Assembly: GCA_029204225.1 (NCBI GenBank)
Contig: CM055102.1
Location: forward strand, 23,095,390 to 23,159,389
DNA: 64,000 bases
Source: Diphasiastrum complanatum
Taxonomy: Eukaryota; Streptophyta; Lycopodiopsida; Lycopodiales; Lycopodiaceae
Direction of reading: 5' to 3'
Of the stretch, positions 1 through 11,330 are shown one piece after another. The notes under the pieces were generated by a model. That model saw only the letters and a list, made by a program, of their open reading frames with translations, was not told the origin of the DNA and searched no databases. The stretch's first letter is position 1; every line of letters begins with the position of its first letter. A program made the position numbers and the translations under genes.

Positions 1-210
1 TTTCTGTTCTGCATATGCTCATAATTATGTCAAATGGTGCTGACTTTTGGAAGTAATATATGCTGAAGTTTTACTTGTTGAAGACTGTACAATCAAGGCT
101 TTGGCTTGTCAAAGGCTGCAGACTGTGGCAAGTCAGATTCTTTGCAAAGCTTCGACAATGGTTCCTATTCTCAATGTTTACAAGCCGCTGCACACTTGAG
201 GAGGGGAATA
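1..210 (+). mobile_element. 3' internal tail of an LTR retrotransposon with polypurine tract
   Basis: This stretch holds no usable reading frame. It ends in a purine run (GAGGAGGGGAATA, 198-210) directly followed by TGTGG, the usual layout of a polypurine tract before a 3' LTR. A closely similar tail, sharing the block GCCGCTGCACA plus the purine run, lies at 32062-32091, so both belong to one widespread element type. The coding part lies to the left of the window. Confident as an LTR-element tail; the family is not determined. Confidence 0.6.
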
Positions 211-1583
211 TGTGGTGACTTGGTTTCAACAATTTGTTAATGATTTCGGCTTTTTATTGCTAAATCTTAAGCCTTTGCTTTGTCATTGTGTATAGCCTAA
301 TCATAAGTTGCATTCAGTGGGGTACAACTTAAATTTGTTTTGTGGCATTAAGACAGCCCTTTTACTGCTTATAAATTTGGCATATGGCTGTGCCTAGCTG
401 TTGCTCTTTTAAGTTATAAAAGTCATTGGTGTAAGAAGGCACGAACCTTTGTCAAGCTGTACTTAAAGGTTATAGTCATATTCTAAAGCCCAGTCGCCAT
501 TCTCGCATTGTTCGGCTTTGTGTGAGAGTCAAGTTTCAATGGCAGTTTTAGCGGCTGAACCCGCCATCTTTGCAATTTTTTTTAAGAAAACTGCTATTTT
601 CAAAGGCAAGGCACTACAAATCTAAAGGGCCATTGTCGCACATTGCCCACTATTCAAGATTTTTGGAGCCTCGTTCATTCTTTAGTGCCTACCTCGAAGC
701 ACCTCCACGCAGCCAGAGACTCCCACCTTCGCATTTCTTAAGGATAGTTGTCGCACTTCTTAAAGGCAGCTTTGCACTTTTCTCTCTCTCTCTCTCTTCG
801 GATTCTTGTAGGGCAGGCTTCGCTCTTTATCTCCAGCCAACCATCGTGCTTCTTTTGGAGCGTGAACCAGCAGTTAGGGCTGCTTGATCTTATGATCATT
901 CTCCAGGATGCAACCATATACAAAGATAGATTTCAGATGGCATATGCAATGACAACCATCTTCGTTCTTTAGCGACAGTTACCAGTAGCCAACGACAGTT
1001 CCAAAGGCAGTTTGGGCAGCCCACGCATTTCCATCTCAAGCGGCTGTTTGCAGGTGTCATGGCTATTTGCAATGGAAAGCGACTTATTTCACCACTCTGT
1101 TGGGCTGTTTTCAGACAGTTTTGAGCCAGTGGCCCTCATTCATCCTTCATACAGTTGTTTTCCTTGCACAAGGCAGTGACCTTGAATTCCAACTGTCGGC
1201 TATTTGTTTGCAGCATTCCATTGGCTCATGGGCAATCATTTCCAGATGTCAAATATTTATTTGTTCTCTCTTTGGAGACAGTTATCAAAGCCCATAGCCT
1301 CTAGCACATTTTCTATTTGGCTATAAGTTGTCAGACTTATGCCATTGTAAATCATTCAGACACAATGTAGAATAGAGGCTCAGAAGCTTTGTTGGTGCTT
1401 TAATGTAGATTTACTGCTTTTTCTATTCATCTACAAGTTCAAAACCTTTGTGTACTCAGATTCTTGTATAGAGGTGTAGCAATCCCTCTTCTTTGTAGTG
1501 TCTAGACTGTAATGGATATATCTTTGTACTTTGCAAATGGTGAATACAGATAATGTAAATCTGAGTGTTCTGAATCACACACA
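211..1583 (+). mobile_element. Putative 3' LTR
   Basis: Starts TGTGG right after the polypurine tract. A plausible right end is the ACACACA at 1577-1583. The interior is non-coding, with a short CT run at 780-797 and many loosely repeated GGCAGTT/ACAGTT words. No second copy is in the window, so the right border rests only on the TG...CA rule and could be elsewhere. Confidence 0.4.
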
Positions 1584-2104
1584 ATTTGTTTCTATTGTGA
1601 ATACCTTATGTGCTTTTCATGGTGATTCATTTTGGTAATAGGAAGTTTATGGCACTGTATTGTTTGTGCCTATACACAGTGACTTGGACTGGAATTTATT
1701 AGTGAAGTGTCTCTAGCCTTCAATCTTGTGATTTGCGAAGATCATAGGAGTTAGATTCATGATAAGCTACTGTCAAGATAACGGAAACACTGTGTGGCTT
1801 TCACTTTTGCCGAAGTATTTGCTTTCTTGAGTTCACTCCCATTTGAATATGAAAACCATAATGAAGTATTCAGTATTTTTCTCCTGGGTGTTTGATTTCT
1901 TTATATGGTTGTATTGGCAGCCCCTTGTGGAAACATCTATTGATGACCAGTTTGCAATCACTTCTCCTCTCCACTCCATTCCTTCTTAGTTATTTCTGGT
2001 TTTGCACTAATAATGACAGTATTAGCCTTTTTATTGCTCTCTAGTAGGAACGATACCCATTTATACTACAAATATCAATCATTTTGTTGTTCGCATGCTG
2101 CGAC
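1584..2104. other. Non-coding stretch, nothing recognised
   Basis: AT-rich DNA between the LTR above and the truncated 5' LTR of the next element. I see no coding frame, RNA gene or clear repeat in it. Confidence 0.5.
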
Positions 2105-2412
2105 AAGATCAATATAGATAATTTCTCTTGTTGTCTGATCTTGAATGCAAATGCTTCTGCTGTTAATCATGTGTCTGAGTTTTCTTGTTCATTTTAATTT
2201 CGCACCTTGGTTGAAACTATGTTGAATGCTACATTAATTTTAGAAATGTAGATCAACAGTGCCTGACTACATTGTGGAGGATTGTAGGAGTGATTCAGCT
2301 GGCAGTGTCCAACGATCGCATCTAAACTCCATCCGAGTTGCAAGAGGATCGTGGTTCCTTCGAGAAAGCTTCACGGATGCAAAATCCAAATCGCAATTCA
2401 TGAACCTCATCA
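2105..2412 (+). repeat. 5' LTR remnant of beta1 (3' portion only)
   Basis: The LTR ends in CA at 2411-2412, just before the primer-binding site. Its first 93 bp match the far right end of the 3' LTR. Nothing upstream of 2105 matches that LTR, so the 5' LTR has lost most of its left part. Confidence 0.6.
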
Positions 2413-2413
2413 G

Positions 2414-2424
2414 TGGTATCAGAG
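2414..2424 (+). other. Primer-binding site (initiator Met-tRNA)
   Basis: TGGTATCAGAG is complementary to the 3' end of plant initiator methionine tRNA, the usual primer of copia elements. It sits one base after the LTR end and fixes the + orientation of the element. Confidence 0.85.
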
Positions 2425-2527
2425 TTGGTCATCCTATCATATTCTGACATAGCCAAGAAGCTAGTAGATCCAAGAGGCTACCATTCAAACTAACAACCAT
2501 CAACAAGAGAAAAGACTCCAAGAAGCA

Positions 2528-3405
2528 ATGGCAATCAGCAACATGCAGAGCAAGATCTGCACAATACTTGATTCTTCAAGATCTAACTTTCTAGCCTAGA
2601 AAGTTATAACATCTTTGATACTCAAGGGTGAAGGAATATTCCCCTGGGTGGATGTCACAAAAGAAATGCCTACGACAACAGGCAAGGAGCTACGTGAATG
2701 GAGGGAGAAAAATGACAAGGCAGTAGCCTTGCTATCATCTTCCATCGAAGATAGTCTCACACTTGACCTGGATACACTCTCCAAAGCTAAGGAGATGTGG
2801 GATGCATTACTCAATAGATTTTAGACAGAATCAAGAAGTCAAATCATGATGTTGGAAGATCAGCTGACAAATTTGCAGTGGGATGGAAAATACCTCACTA
2901 CTTTCGTAAGAAAGATGAAGGATCTTTTTCTGTTACTACATAACTATGGAATAGAGAACGTTGTGTCAGTTGAGAAGCAACTCACATACTTGTTGAGAGC
3001 CTTACCCAGATCATTCCAGACGACAAGAACCCTGCTCAAGAAAGATCCTACCATGAACCTCGAAAAGGCGATTGTCGAGATTCGAGAGGAAGTCGAGGCC
3101 AGAGAACATGTTGATTACAAAGATGGTTCTGACCAGGCCCTCTACGGCAACAAAGAAAAATCAAAGAAGCAATTTAAACCTAAGAGGGAGTCCAATCAGA
3201 GGTAGGATCGTGACCAGCAAGCAGAGGGAACAAGCAAAGGCAACTGGAAGACAAAAGGGAGATCGAAACAACAAGGTGCAAACAAGAAGACTTGTGTGAG
3301 ATGCAGAAGAGATGGGCATACAGTAGATACCTGTTGGCTCAATCCCAAGATTGAGTGTAGCCATTGCCACAAAAAGGATCACGCAGCCATGGATTGCCAC
3401 TAGAA
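2528..3405 (+). pseudogene. copia gag (UBN2 type) with two zinc knuckles, broken
   Basis: Gag would form the retrotransposon particle and bind its RNA. The first ATG (2528) follows the primer-binding site by about 100 bp. The frame is broken early by TAG near 2597 and again at 2822-2824; the following stretches align by eye with the beta2 gag at 11331. Two CX2CX4HX4C knuckles follow, CVRCRRDGHTVDTC (about 3294-3335) and CSHCHKKDHAAMDC (about 3356-3397). Frame changes between 3200 and 3300 separate the capsid part from the knuckles. Non-functional as it stands. Confidence 0.8.
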
Positions 3406-3429
3406 CCCGAGAAACAAGTCAGCATAGAA

Positions 3430-4920
3430 CAGACAGGAGAACAACAATAGTTCATCCTATGTCGAGGAGCCCAAGAGATCAAAAAATGGGCAAAGAAAGA
3501 ATAAACAGAAATCGTTCGACTGCCTATATCTGTGAAGACGTGTGTGCAGCATCAACATTTGACACACATGAGGTGATCCTAAATTCAGGAGCCACCTCAC
3601 ACTTTGTGACATCAAGATGAATCATGTCTGATTTCAGAAGTGCAGATCCCTCAAGATTCATAGTTCTTGGAGATGGATCTAGACATCAAGTGAACGGTAT
3701 TGGTTCACTATGGTTCAACACCAATGGCAGAGATAAACGGCTCGAAGACATTCTGTTCGTGTCTACTCTGCAGCAAGACTTGCTCTTTGTAGCAAGAATA
3801 GCAGATGTAGAGATGCGTGTGATGTTTTCTGACGAAGCATGCAACGTGATTGATGCAAGTACCAGTACTCTCATCGCTCAAGGCAGAAGAAAAGGGAACC
3901 TATATTATTTGAAGGTATGCCTACTTGCAGATCAAGTGCATCAGACTCATGATGACTCGCTAGACACTCTGTGGCATAGAAGACTTTGCCACATAAACTC
4001 AATGGCACTTACCAGGCAATCCATCATGGAGTGATAACAGGGGTCAGCATCTCAAATGCAACCAGTTTGACCACCTGTGATGCATGTTTTAAGGGCAAGA
4101 TGTCAGGCACACCATTCATCAAAGACTCCTACAAAACGACAAAGATTCTAGAGCTAGTGCACTCTGACATCTGCGGACCATTCAACATGATCTCAATAGG
4201 AGGTTCAAAGTATTACATAACCTTCATTGATGATTATAGAGATTTTCCAGAGTGTACTTCATTTAGAATAAATTTAAATCACTTGATAAACTCACAGAAT
4301 ATGTGAATTGGGTAGAAAGATGCACAAGCAGCAAAGTGATGCAGATCAGAACAGATCAAGGTGGCGAATACATCTCGAATCGCTTCACTGACTTCTACAA
4401 TGATCGTGGCATCATTCACAGAAGAACTACAGCCTACACATCGCAGCACAATGGTGTTGCTGAATGAAAGAACAAGACCCTGATGGAAGTAGCTAGATGC
4501 ATGATGGCCTACTCGAAAGCTCCAAGGGCACTGTGGGCTGAAGCAGTAGCTACAGCCGCATACATCCAGAACAGAACATGCAAGTATGGTGTTTCTCACA
4601 CGACACCATATGAGCTATGGTGGGGTAGAAATCCCAACCTGTCTCACGTTAGAATCTTTGGCTGTGCAGTTTATGCACATATTTTTGATAAGCTTCGAAA
4701 GAAGTTTGATGAGAAAGCCAAGTAGGGATGCTTGGTAGGTTATGACAACAACTCGTCATACTATAGAGTCTACATGCCAAACACGAACACTGTGAAAACA
4801 ATGAGAGATGTCAGATTTGATGAGAGCAGGACAATGGCCAATGACGATCCTGTCAGTTACAAAAATCTAGAGAGATAGTACTATGACCTGCCGCCAATGA
4901 CAGAGGGAGCAGAGTAGGAA
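3430..4920 (+). pseudogene. copia protease and integrase region, broken
   Basis: The aspartic protease motif reads NSGATSH at about 3582, where the family has DSGATSH: the catalytic Asp is Asn. A pre-integrase motif LWHRRLCHIN follows near 3970. The integrase core is recognisable: VHSDICGPF (about 4155) with the first Asp, RTDQGGEY (about 4348) with the second, and NGVAE (about 4450) with the Glu, followed at once by a stop in the basic stretch. The C-terminal part VRIFGCAVYAH (about 4648) and GCLVGY (about 4728) flank another stop at 4723. At least four stops or shifts make this a dead copy. Confidence 0.85.
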
Positions 4921-5149
4921 CACAAAAATGAAGATTTTTGAGTCGTCTCCCATTTGAGCAACGAATCTGATGAAGAAAGATTCGAGAGGCAACCTGCTGT
5001 CGCGGTTCTTGTAAACCAAAATGGTTTCGAACCAAGAAGAGCAGACAAGGGCAAAGGCATATCTGTTCCAGGAGGATCTCCCAGAAGATTGACAAGACCA
5101 TGAAGAGTGCCAACAAGATATGTGCCAAGCAGCTCAGCTTTCACATCAG

Positions 5150-6690
5150 AAGAGTTCTGCAGGTTCAGTGGCAAATCATAGACTTTCGAGGAGACGATTG
5201 AAGGTCCAGAAAAGAACAGATGGATCCATGCCATGAATGAAGAGATGGAGTCTATGAGGAAGAACCAGGTATGGACGTTGGAGCCATTACCACATAAGCG
5301 CAAGACTGTCACATGCAAATGGCACTTCAAGCTCAAATACGGACCAGATGGGAATGTAACAAAATACAAGGAAAGACTGATAGCGAAAGGTTTTTCTCAG
5401 AGATACAATATTGACTAGTCTGAAACCTTCTCTCCCGTCATCAAATATTTGTCCCTACGTCTGTTATTTGCATATGCAATAGTTTATGACCTCAAGATCC
5501 ACATTGTGGACGAGAAGACAACCTTCTTGCATGGCGAATTAGACGAAGAGGTCTACATGGATCAACCCCTAGGATGTCTCGAATTTACTTCCTGACTATG
5601 CATGCAGAATACATAGAAGCATCTATGGTCTGAAACAATCAGCCCGACAATGGTACAAGAAGAAAGATCAAGTCCTGAAATCACTAGGATTCAAGCCTCT
5701 GTTGGCTGATTCCAATGTCTATGTTAGAGTTACAGATGGGCAGATCATCATTGTGGCAATGTATGTGGACAACACTCTAATACTTTGCAGGAGTGAGCAG
5801 CTAATTGCAGATGTTACCTAGGCTTGTAAATTGAAGGGACTATGAGGGAGGTAAGTTATACCTTCACCAGTCCAGATACACCCAGAATATCCTAGAGGAA
5901 TTTGGGATGCTGAATTGCAAAGGAGCGAACACTCCAATGCTCGCAGGGACGGTGCTGACAAATGATGACTGTCCAAAGACTGAGAAAGAGAGAGAACATA
6001 TGTAGCTCACACCTTACAGGAAGCTGATAGGATTACTAATTTACCTTGTTGACAATACATGTCCTGATATTGCTTATGTAGTATTCAGGATGAGCCAATT
6101 CTGCACGAATCCAAGCTCGACACATTGGAAGATCGCAAAACAAATTTTGCAATATCCTCAATTAACGAGGGATTATGGCTTGTGTTATTGTCGTGGTGTA
6201 GGTTTCAGGATACTTTCCTACAACGATGCTAGCTGGGCATCTCTCAAGGATGACTGTAAAAGCGTCTCGGGAGGATGCACCATCGCATCAGGAGCAACAG
6301 TTCTATGGGTCAGCAAGAAACAGACCGTTGTAGCCCAGTCATCCTACGAAGTAGAATATGTTGCAGTAGCAAAGATGGCCAACGAAATAATCTGGCTAAG
6401 ACAGTTCCCGGACAAATTGGGTGAAACAAGGAACGAGCCCCTGGTCTTGCAGATGGACAACACCTCTACAATACAGCTGACGAAAGATCTTGTGTTCCAT
6501 TCCAAAACAAAGCACATTGCGATCAAGTACCACTTGATCAGGGATCTAATTGAGAAAAAGATGCTGCAGAACACCTTCATCTGAACAAGAGACATGGTTG
6601 CTGACATCTTCACTAAAGCCCTAGACAAAGGACTCTTTAAGAGACAAAGGAGCAGTCTCGGGATCGTAAAGCTATTATGCTTTGAGAGGG
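5150..6690 (+). pseudogene. copia reverse transcriptase and RNase H, broken
   Basis: The RT begins around NEEMESMRKNQVWTL (5236) and continues through KERLIAKGFSQ, with a stop at 5416-5418 just before the SETFSPVIKY motif. The catalytic box reads YVDN (about 5762), not YVDD, so the second Asp is lost. Frameshifts occur around 5600-5800 and 5820-5860. RNase H from about 6100 is the best-kept part: SYNDASWAS, SSYEVEY and QMDNTS supply the expected acidic residues, and the tail ALDKGLFKRQRSSLGIV is the normal copia end. It is broken by TGA at 6582-6584. Confidence 0.85.
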
Positions 6691-6708
6691 AGCTGAAGAA
6701 ACAGAATG

Positions 6709-7908
6709 TTTCTAATTACAAAGCCTTGCTAGCTTTCAGCCCTCAGTCCGACAAAGACATTTGCACAAAAAGTTTCGCGAACACGAAAGTCAAAGCAGAC
6801 GAAGACAAATAGTTTGCGAACATGAAAGATTCACGAACAAGAATCTTTTGTGTTCCAGTATGAGAACGAAACCTTCTCTTGCCCTCCATGCTCCAAAGAG
6901 TACCAATGAGATCATGCAAGTACATAGAAGTACAGATATCTGATCTGATGGCATGACTTCAGCAGATACATTTTAGGTCGTGGCGAATCTGCCACTCTTG
7001 CAATTCCCTGATTAGTTGTAGATGCTTAATCACCCTAATCTTAGATTTACATAGAGCGACCATACTTACTGGATGATACTTGACATATAGATCAACAAAA
7101 TACACATACAATACAAGGTAGTAGTCTGATGCTAGTAAGTAATCAAGACAAAATACAGACAACAAGTCTGCCTGCGTTCGAGACGAGCTCTGTGATCAGG
7201 ATCCATAGAGATCCAACTGTCCGCTAGTAAAGCGAGACGATTACTCGTGCGTTGGTGTGGGAGAAACACATGGTTCGCGAACAAGAAAGATTCATGAACG
7301 AGAATCTTTTGCGGTCTAGTACGAGAGAAGGCCAATGACCAAAACAAAACCAACGACAGAAATGAAACCTTCTCTTGCATGCATGCTCCAAACAGTACCA
7401 GCAAGATCATGCAAGTACCAAGAAGTACAGATAACTGATCTGATGATATGACATCAGTAGATACCTTTTAGGTCGTGGCTAATTTGCCACTCTTGTAATT
7501 CCTTGATTAGTTGTAGATGCTTAATCACTCTAATCTTAGATTCACATAGAGCGACCATACTTATTGGATGATACTTGACATATAGATCAACAGAATACAC
7601 ATACAGTCTAATGTAGTAGTCTGATGCTAGGAAGCAATGAAGATGATATACAGACAACAACTCCGCCTGCGTGCGAGACGAGCTTTGTGCTCAAGATCCA
7701 TAGAGATCCAACTGTCCGCTAGTAAAGTGAGATGATTATTTGTGAGAGAACCATGTTTCTCCCACGCCAATGCACTGCGTGGATTTGCATGCAGTGCTTG
7801 AAGAAAGCAGAGAAAGATCAATATAGATAATTTCTCTTGTTGTGTCTGATCTTGAATGCAAATGCTTCTGTTGTTAATCGTGTGTCTGAGTTTTCTTGTT
7901 CATTTTAA
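6709..7908 (+). repeat. 3' LTR of beta1, internally duplicated and cut at its right end
   Basis: After the pol end, a purine-rich stretch (about 6686-6708) precedes TGTTTC, the likely LTR start. The LTR holds a tandem duplication of about 460 bp and ends, by comparison with the 5' remnant, about 215 bp short of its true end, where gypsy sequence takes over at 7909. The left border is tentative. Confidence 0.5.
6813..7772 (+). repeat. Tandem duplication, period about 461 bp
   Basis: Unit 1 is 6813-7273 and unit 2 starts at 7274. Both contain, in the same order, TTCGCGAAC/TTTGCGAAC, the stretch around TGATCTGATG, TAGATGCTTAATCAC and the block TAGAGATCCAACTGTCCGCTAG. Divergence is roughly 10 percent by eye. 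The end of unit 2 (about 7744-7772) carries the 28-bp block of the unit 1/2 boundary in inverted orientation. Confidence 0.75.
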
Positions 7909-9830
7909 AATCCATAGATATACTTTTCCATCATTTTTGAGGAATATCTAGGGGATGTAACAACTCTCTAGTCTTTAAGCATTCAGCTTTGACTAATTGA
8001 CAAGGTCTACATTTAATCACATAAGACTCGACAAATGGCTTGAGTTTTGGGCAATAAAACTCTCTTCTGATCAGGTCCAAAGTCATGTGTATGTCCGGAT
8101 GACCTACAGAGAGAACATCATGGCACTCATAAAGAATCCTCTTCTTTATCTCATCATCCACTGGTACACAAATCCATTCCCAAATAGTAAACCACCTCGA
8201 ATAGAGAATTATTCTGCTATTTTCTTATCTTTCTTAGGAACCTAAGACCCTTGTGAGTAAATCTCTATTCCACTCTCATTTTTTCCTTTCTCCACCATTT
8301 CCAGATGGGACCAAAATGAGAATCCGATTTACACCTCTCTCTTAGTGAAAGATATAGATCAATGGAAATCCGGGTGAATGAAAGTTCATTTAGTTCACCA
8401 ATGCAACTAAGCGCATCCGCAACTTGGTTAGAGCTGCCCTATCGGATCTCATGATCAAATTTATGCATAAGCTCAGCCCAGCGAGCTTTACAACCCCTTA
8501 GATGGTTCTGATTACAGAAGTACTTTAGAGACTGGTGATCTGTACACACTATAAACTGACTACCATAAAGGTAATGCCTCCAAGTCTTAAGTGCATGTAT
8601 CACAACTCCTGTAGAAGAACTGGCCCTATCGCCGAATCACTCACGTCAGTTCGCACGACGTAAGGTATATCAGAAAAAAAAATTTCACAATCTATAAAAC
8701 AGGAGTTGAAGCAACCATTTGCTTGAGTTTCTCAAAGCATTGGTTCAATTCATGATTCTACTCAATAGGTGGACTAGGTTGACCTCTCTTTTTCTTTTAG
8801 TAACTCTGCCTTTGGTCAAATCACTTATAGGTGCCGCAACTTTTGCATACCCTTCAATTGACTTACGAAAGAAAACTATAAAACCAAGAAAAGATTTAAC
8901 TTCTCTATCTATCTTTGATATTGACTACTCAAGCATTGTTTTGACCTTACTCTCGTCAATCTTCAATCCACTATAGGTGATCTTATGACCGAGGTACAAT
9001 AACTCATGCTTAATGAACTCACATTTAGATTCCTTAGTATAAAGTTTCTCTCATTTGAGAATATCTAAGACAATCTTAAGATGACTTAAATGCTCCTTAA
9101 GTGTCCTACTGTAAATGAGAATGTCATCTAAGAATACAACCACACACTTCCCTAGATAAGGACAAAAAAGATCATTCACCATTTGTTGGAATGTAGCTGG
9201 TGCATTTGTCAACCCAAAAGAAAGCACGAGAAATTCATAATGACCGAATCTCGTCTGAAAACCTGTCTTTTGCACATCATTCAGATGAATCCTGATCTGA
9301 TAATATCCAGTTCTAAGATTTATCTTTGTGATGTATTTAGCTCCACCTAATCGATCTACCAAATCATCCATACGAGGCAAATAATATTTATTTTTATAAG
9401 TTACCTTATTCAACCCGTTGTAGTCCACACACAACTTGAAGCTTCCATTTTTCTTTGATTTAAGAAGAACACGAACACCCCAAGGTGACTTACTTGATTG
9501 AATATGACCCATCTTCAAGTAATTTTCAATTTTCTTAGTAATCTGTATCTCTTCTTTCTGAAATAACCTATAAGGTTGTCTAAAGATAGGGTGACTACTT
9601 GGAATTAACTTTATCTTATGGTCTACCGATCTGGACGACGGTTTTCCATCAAGTAATTCTTTTGAAAATACATCTTTAAATTCAGACAATATCTTATTCT
9701 TCTCAATTTGCTCTTGATATAAGTCTCCAGAGTTAAGAATCTTTGACAATTCACAATTACTTAGATGCCTTGCAGATAAATCCAAAATCAGCTTAGCAAA
9801 TAAAGAATAACCTTCATACTACGAATAAAA
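7909..9830 (-). pseudogene. Ty3/gypsy pol relic: RT, RNase H, integrase N-terminus
   Basis: On - the order is RT, RNase H, integrase, which defines gypsy. RT runs from about 9785 with [39 protein letters not shown], the catalytic [11 protein letters not shown] (YxDD-type box near 9115-9145) and ends near 9051. RNase H is broken by stops at 8240-9050 but shows the motifs TDHQSLKYF and VADALS. The integrase zinc-binding domain (HHCC) is at 7931-8161: H, GH, FYCP and CRPCQ. The relic stops inside the integrase at 7909, where the beta1 LTR begins, and is cut at about 9830 by AT-rich DNA. The 244-codon RT frame is the longest intact piece. Confidence 0.9.
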
Positions 9831-9839
9831 AATTTCTAT

Positions 9840-10610
9840 TACATTAAACATGGTGACCAAAAAAAAGAGAAATGACATGAAGATCCATTTTTTTTAATTT
9901 TTTAATTTTTTTTAGAATGCCTATATTCAAAATGCTTTGCAAATTTTATATTATAATGCAAAAAATATATCATTTTTTGTTAAAAGCTAAAATCATACTA
10001 AAAATGTTAGATATAGAATTTTGACAACATATTCAATTTTGCACGTATTTTAAACTAATTAATAAAGAACAAAATCATTAAATATAGAAATACTAAAGTC
10101 AACAACAACAATTATTTTAATCATTTAAAAACTATTTAGTATCAAATATTTTAAAATGATTCGAAAAGATTTATGTAATTTAGGTCTATAACACATAGAC
10201 TATAAAATATCTACTTAAATACACATCTAGAACTACATGACTTTTGAAAATTGTAAAATTTTAAAAAAAGAATCTTATCCTTAGTTACATCATAATTAAG
10301 AAGTTGAAATTTTATAAATCAGTTTTAATATTTAAAAGATAAAAAAATATTACCAAGTTTGATAATATTCATTAATTTTTTGAGAATACAATTTTAGAAT
10401 AAACTCAAAACAATATTGTCATTCCAAAATAACATTCATTAAAATAAACATTTATTAAATGTATATTTAAAGAATAACATTGAAAATAAAATTTAAAATA
10501 TTTTAGATAGCAAATAATATAAAAAAATACAAATGAATTTAAAAACTTTATTTCACAAAAGTTTGAAATTCATATATAATTTTCAAAATGATAAAATAAT
10601 CATGTACATT
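9840..10610. other. AT-rich non-coding DNA
   Basis: Very AT-rich with frequent A and T runs. It lies just 3' of the methylase-like exon and probably includes its 3' untranslated and downstream sequence. I see no gene or repeat structure in it. Confidence 0.5.
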
Positions 10611-10615
10611 GCTTC

Positions 10616-11243
10616 TCAAAAATCATCAAGGTCGTTGACGTCTTTGGGATTTTCTGGAGCAGCTTCAGTAGACAGAACGACAACCTCTTCAACAATTTTT
10701 TCTACAATAATAACATTATAATCTTAAACTAGGACATCTGCAAAGTCCCTTGTGTCACCCATTTTCTCACTAGCGGGAGGTTGCGGTTCTTTCGATTGAG
10801 GAATTATACAGTCTTCATCATCTGTAGACTTTTTTGCCTCAGCTAATTTGTCTGGCAAAACTGATATGAATTTCATTCGTATTTTTATAAATTCTACTAA
10901 ACTAGAATCTAATTCTACAGTAGTAATATCTTTGTCTTTTGGCACAGCGCATGCGCTTGTAGTGCCACTTCCGCTAAACAAATCTAACACCCAATCTGTT
11001 GGGTGGAAAAAAATTTCAATAATATGATTAATCAATTGTTGTGGCTTTTGATAAGGACAAGACACGGAACCTATCATCGAATTTTTCAATTTTTTTGTGA
11101 CTGTTGAAAATTGGAACAAATTTCCAAAGCTAGTCAAGCCGGTAGTGTTGTAATACAGCACAGATCGTTTGCCATCCAATGAATAATAACCAATAGTTAT
11201 ATTCAGTCGTGCACCACCAGCATTGCGAATATTGGGCTTGTAT
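10616..11243 (-). CDS. DNA N4/N6-methyltransferase-like protein, last exon (possibly a pseudogene)
   Basis: The translated exon carries the C-terminal half of an N6_N4_Mtase domain: PYQKPQQLINHIIE, then VLDLFSGSGTTSACA, the AdoMet-binding motif I (about 10960-10990), then an acidic-ended strand TTVELDSS and EFIKIRMK. In this family the enzymes put methyl groups on cytosine N4 or adenine N6. A strong splice acceptor (T run plus GTAG) borders the exon at 11243, where a split codon starts. The catalytic SPPY/DPPY motif would lie in missing upstream exons: copia gag sequence begins less than 100 bp upstream. A TAA at 10724-10726 interrupts the frame, but the same frame stays open for 35 more codons to TGA at 10616-10618, with an acidic tail. 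Real gene fragment versus transposed pseudogene cannot be settled here. Confidence 0.65.
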
Positions 11244-11330
11244 CTACAAAAAAAAAAAAAATTATTATTTTAAACAATGATCTATGCTAAACATAGAACA
11301 TATAAAACAATGAAAGAATTGTAAACCAAT

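Larger units (their letters stand above)
2105..7908 (+). mobile_element. Ty1/copia element beta1, decayed, with LTR remnants on both sides
   Basis: Order on + is LTR remnant, primer-binding site, gag, protease, integrase, RT, RNase H, LTR. Integrase before RT defines copia. About 93 bp at 2105-2197 recur at 7814-7908 with only two substitutions and one 2-bp indel, identifying the two LTR remnants. The coding part is broken by many stops and small indels and lacks key catalytic residues. The right edge abuts a gypsy integrase relic on the other strand. A second fragment of the family lies at 11331-12165. Confidence 0.85.
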
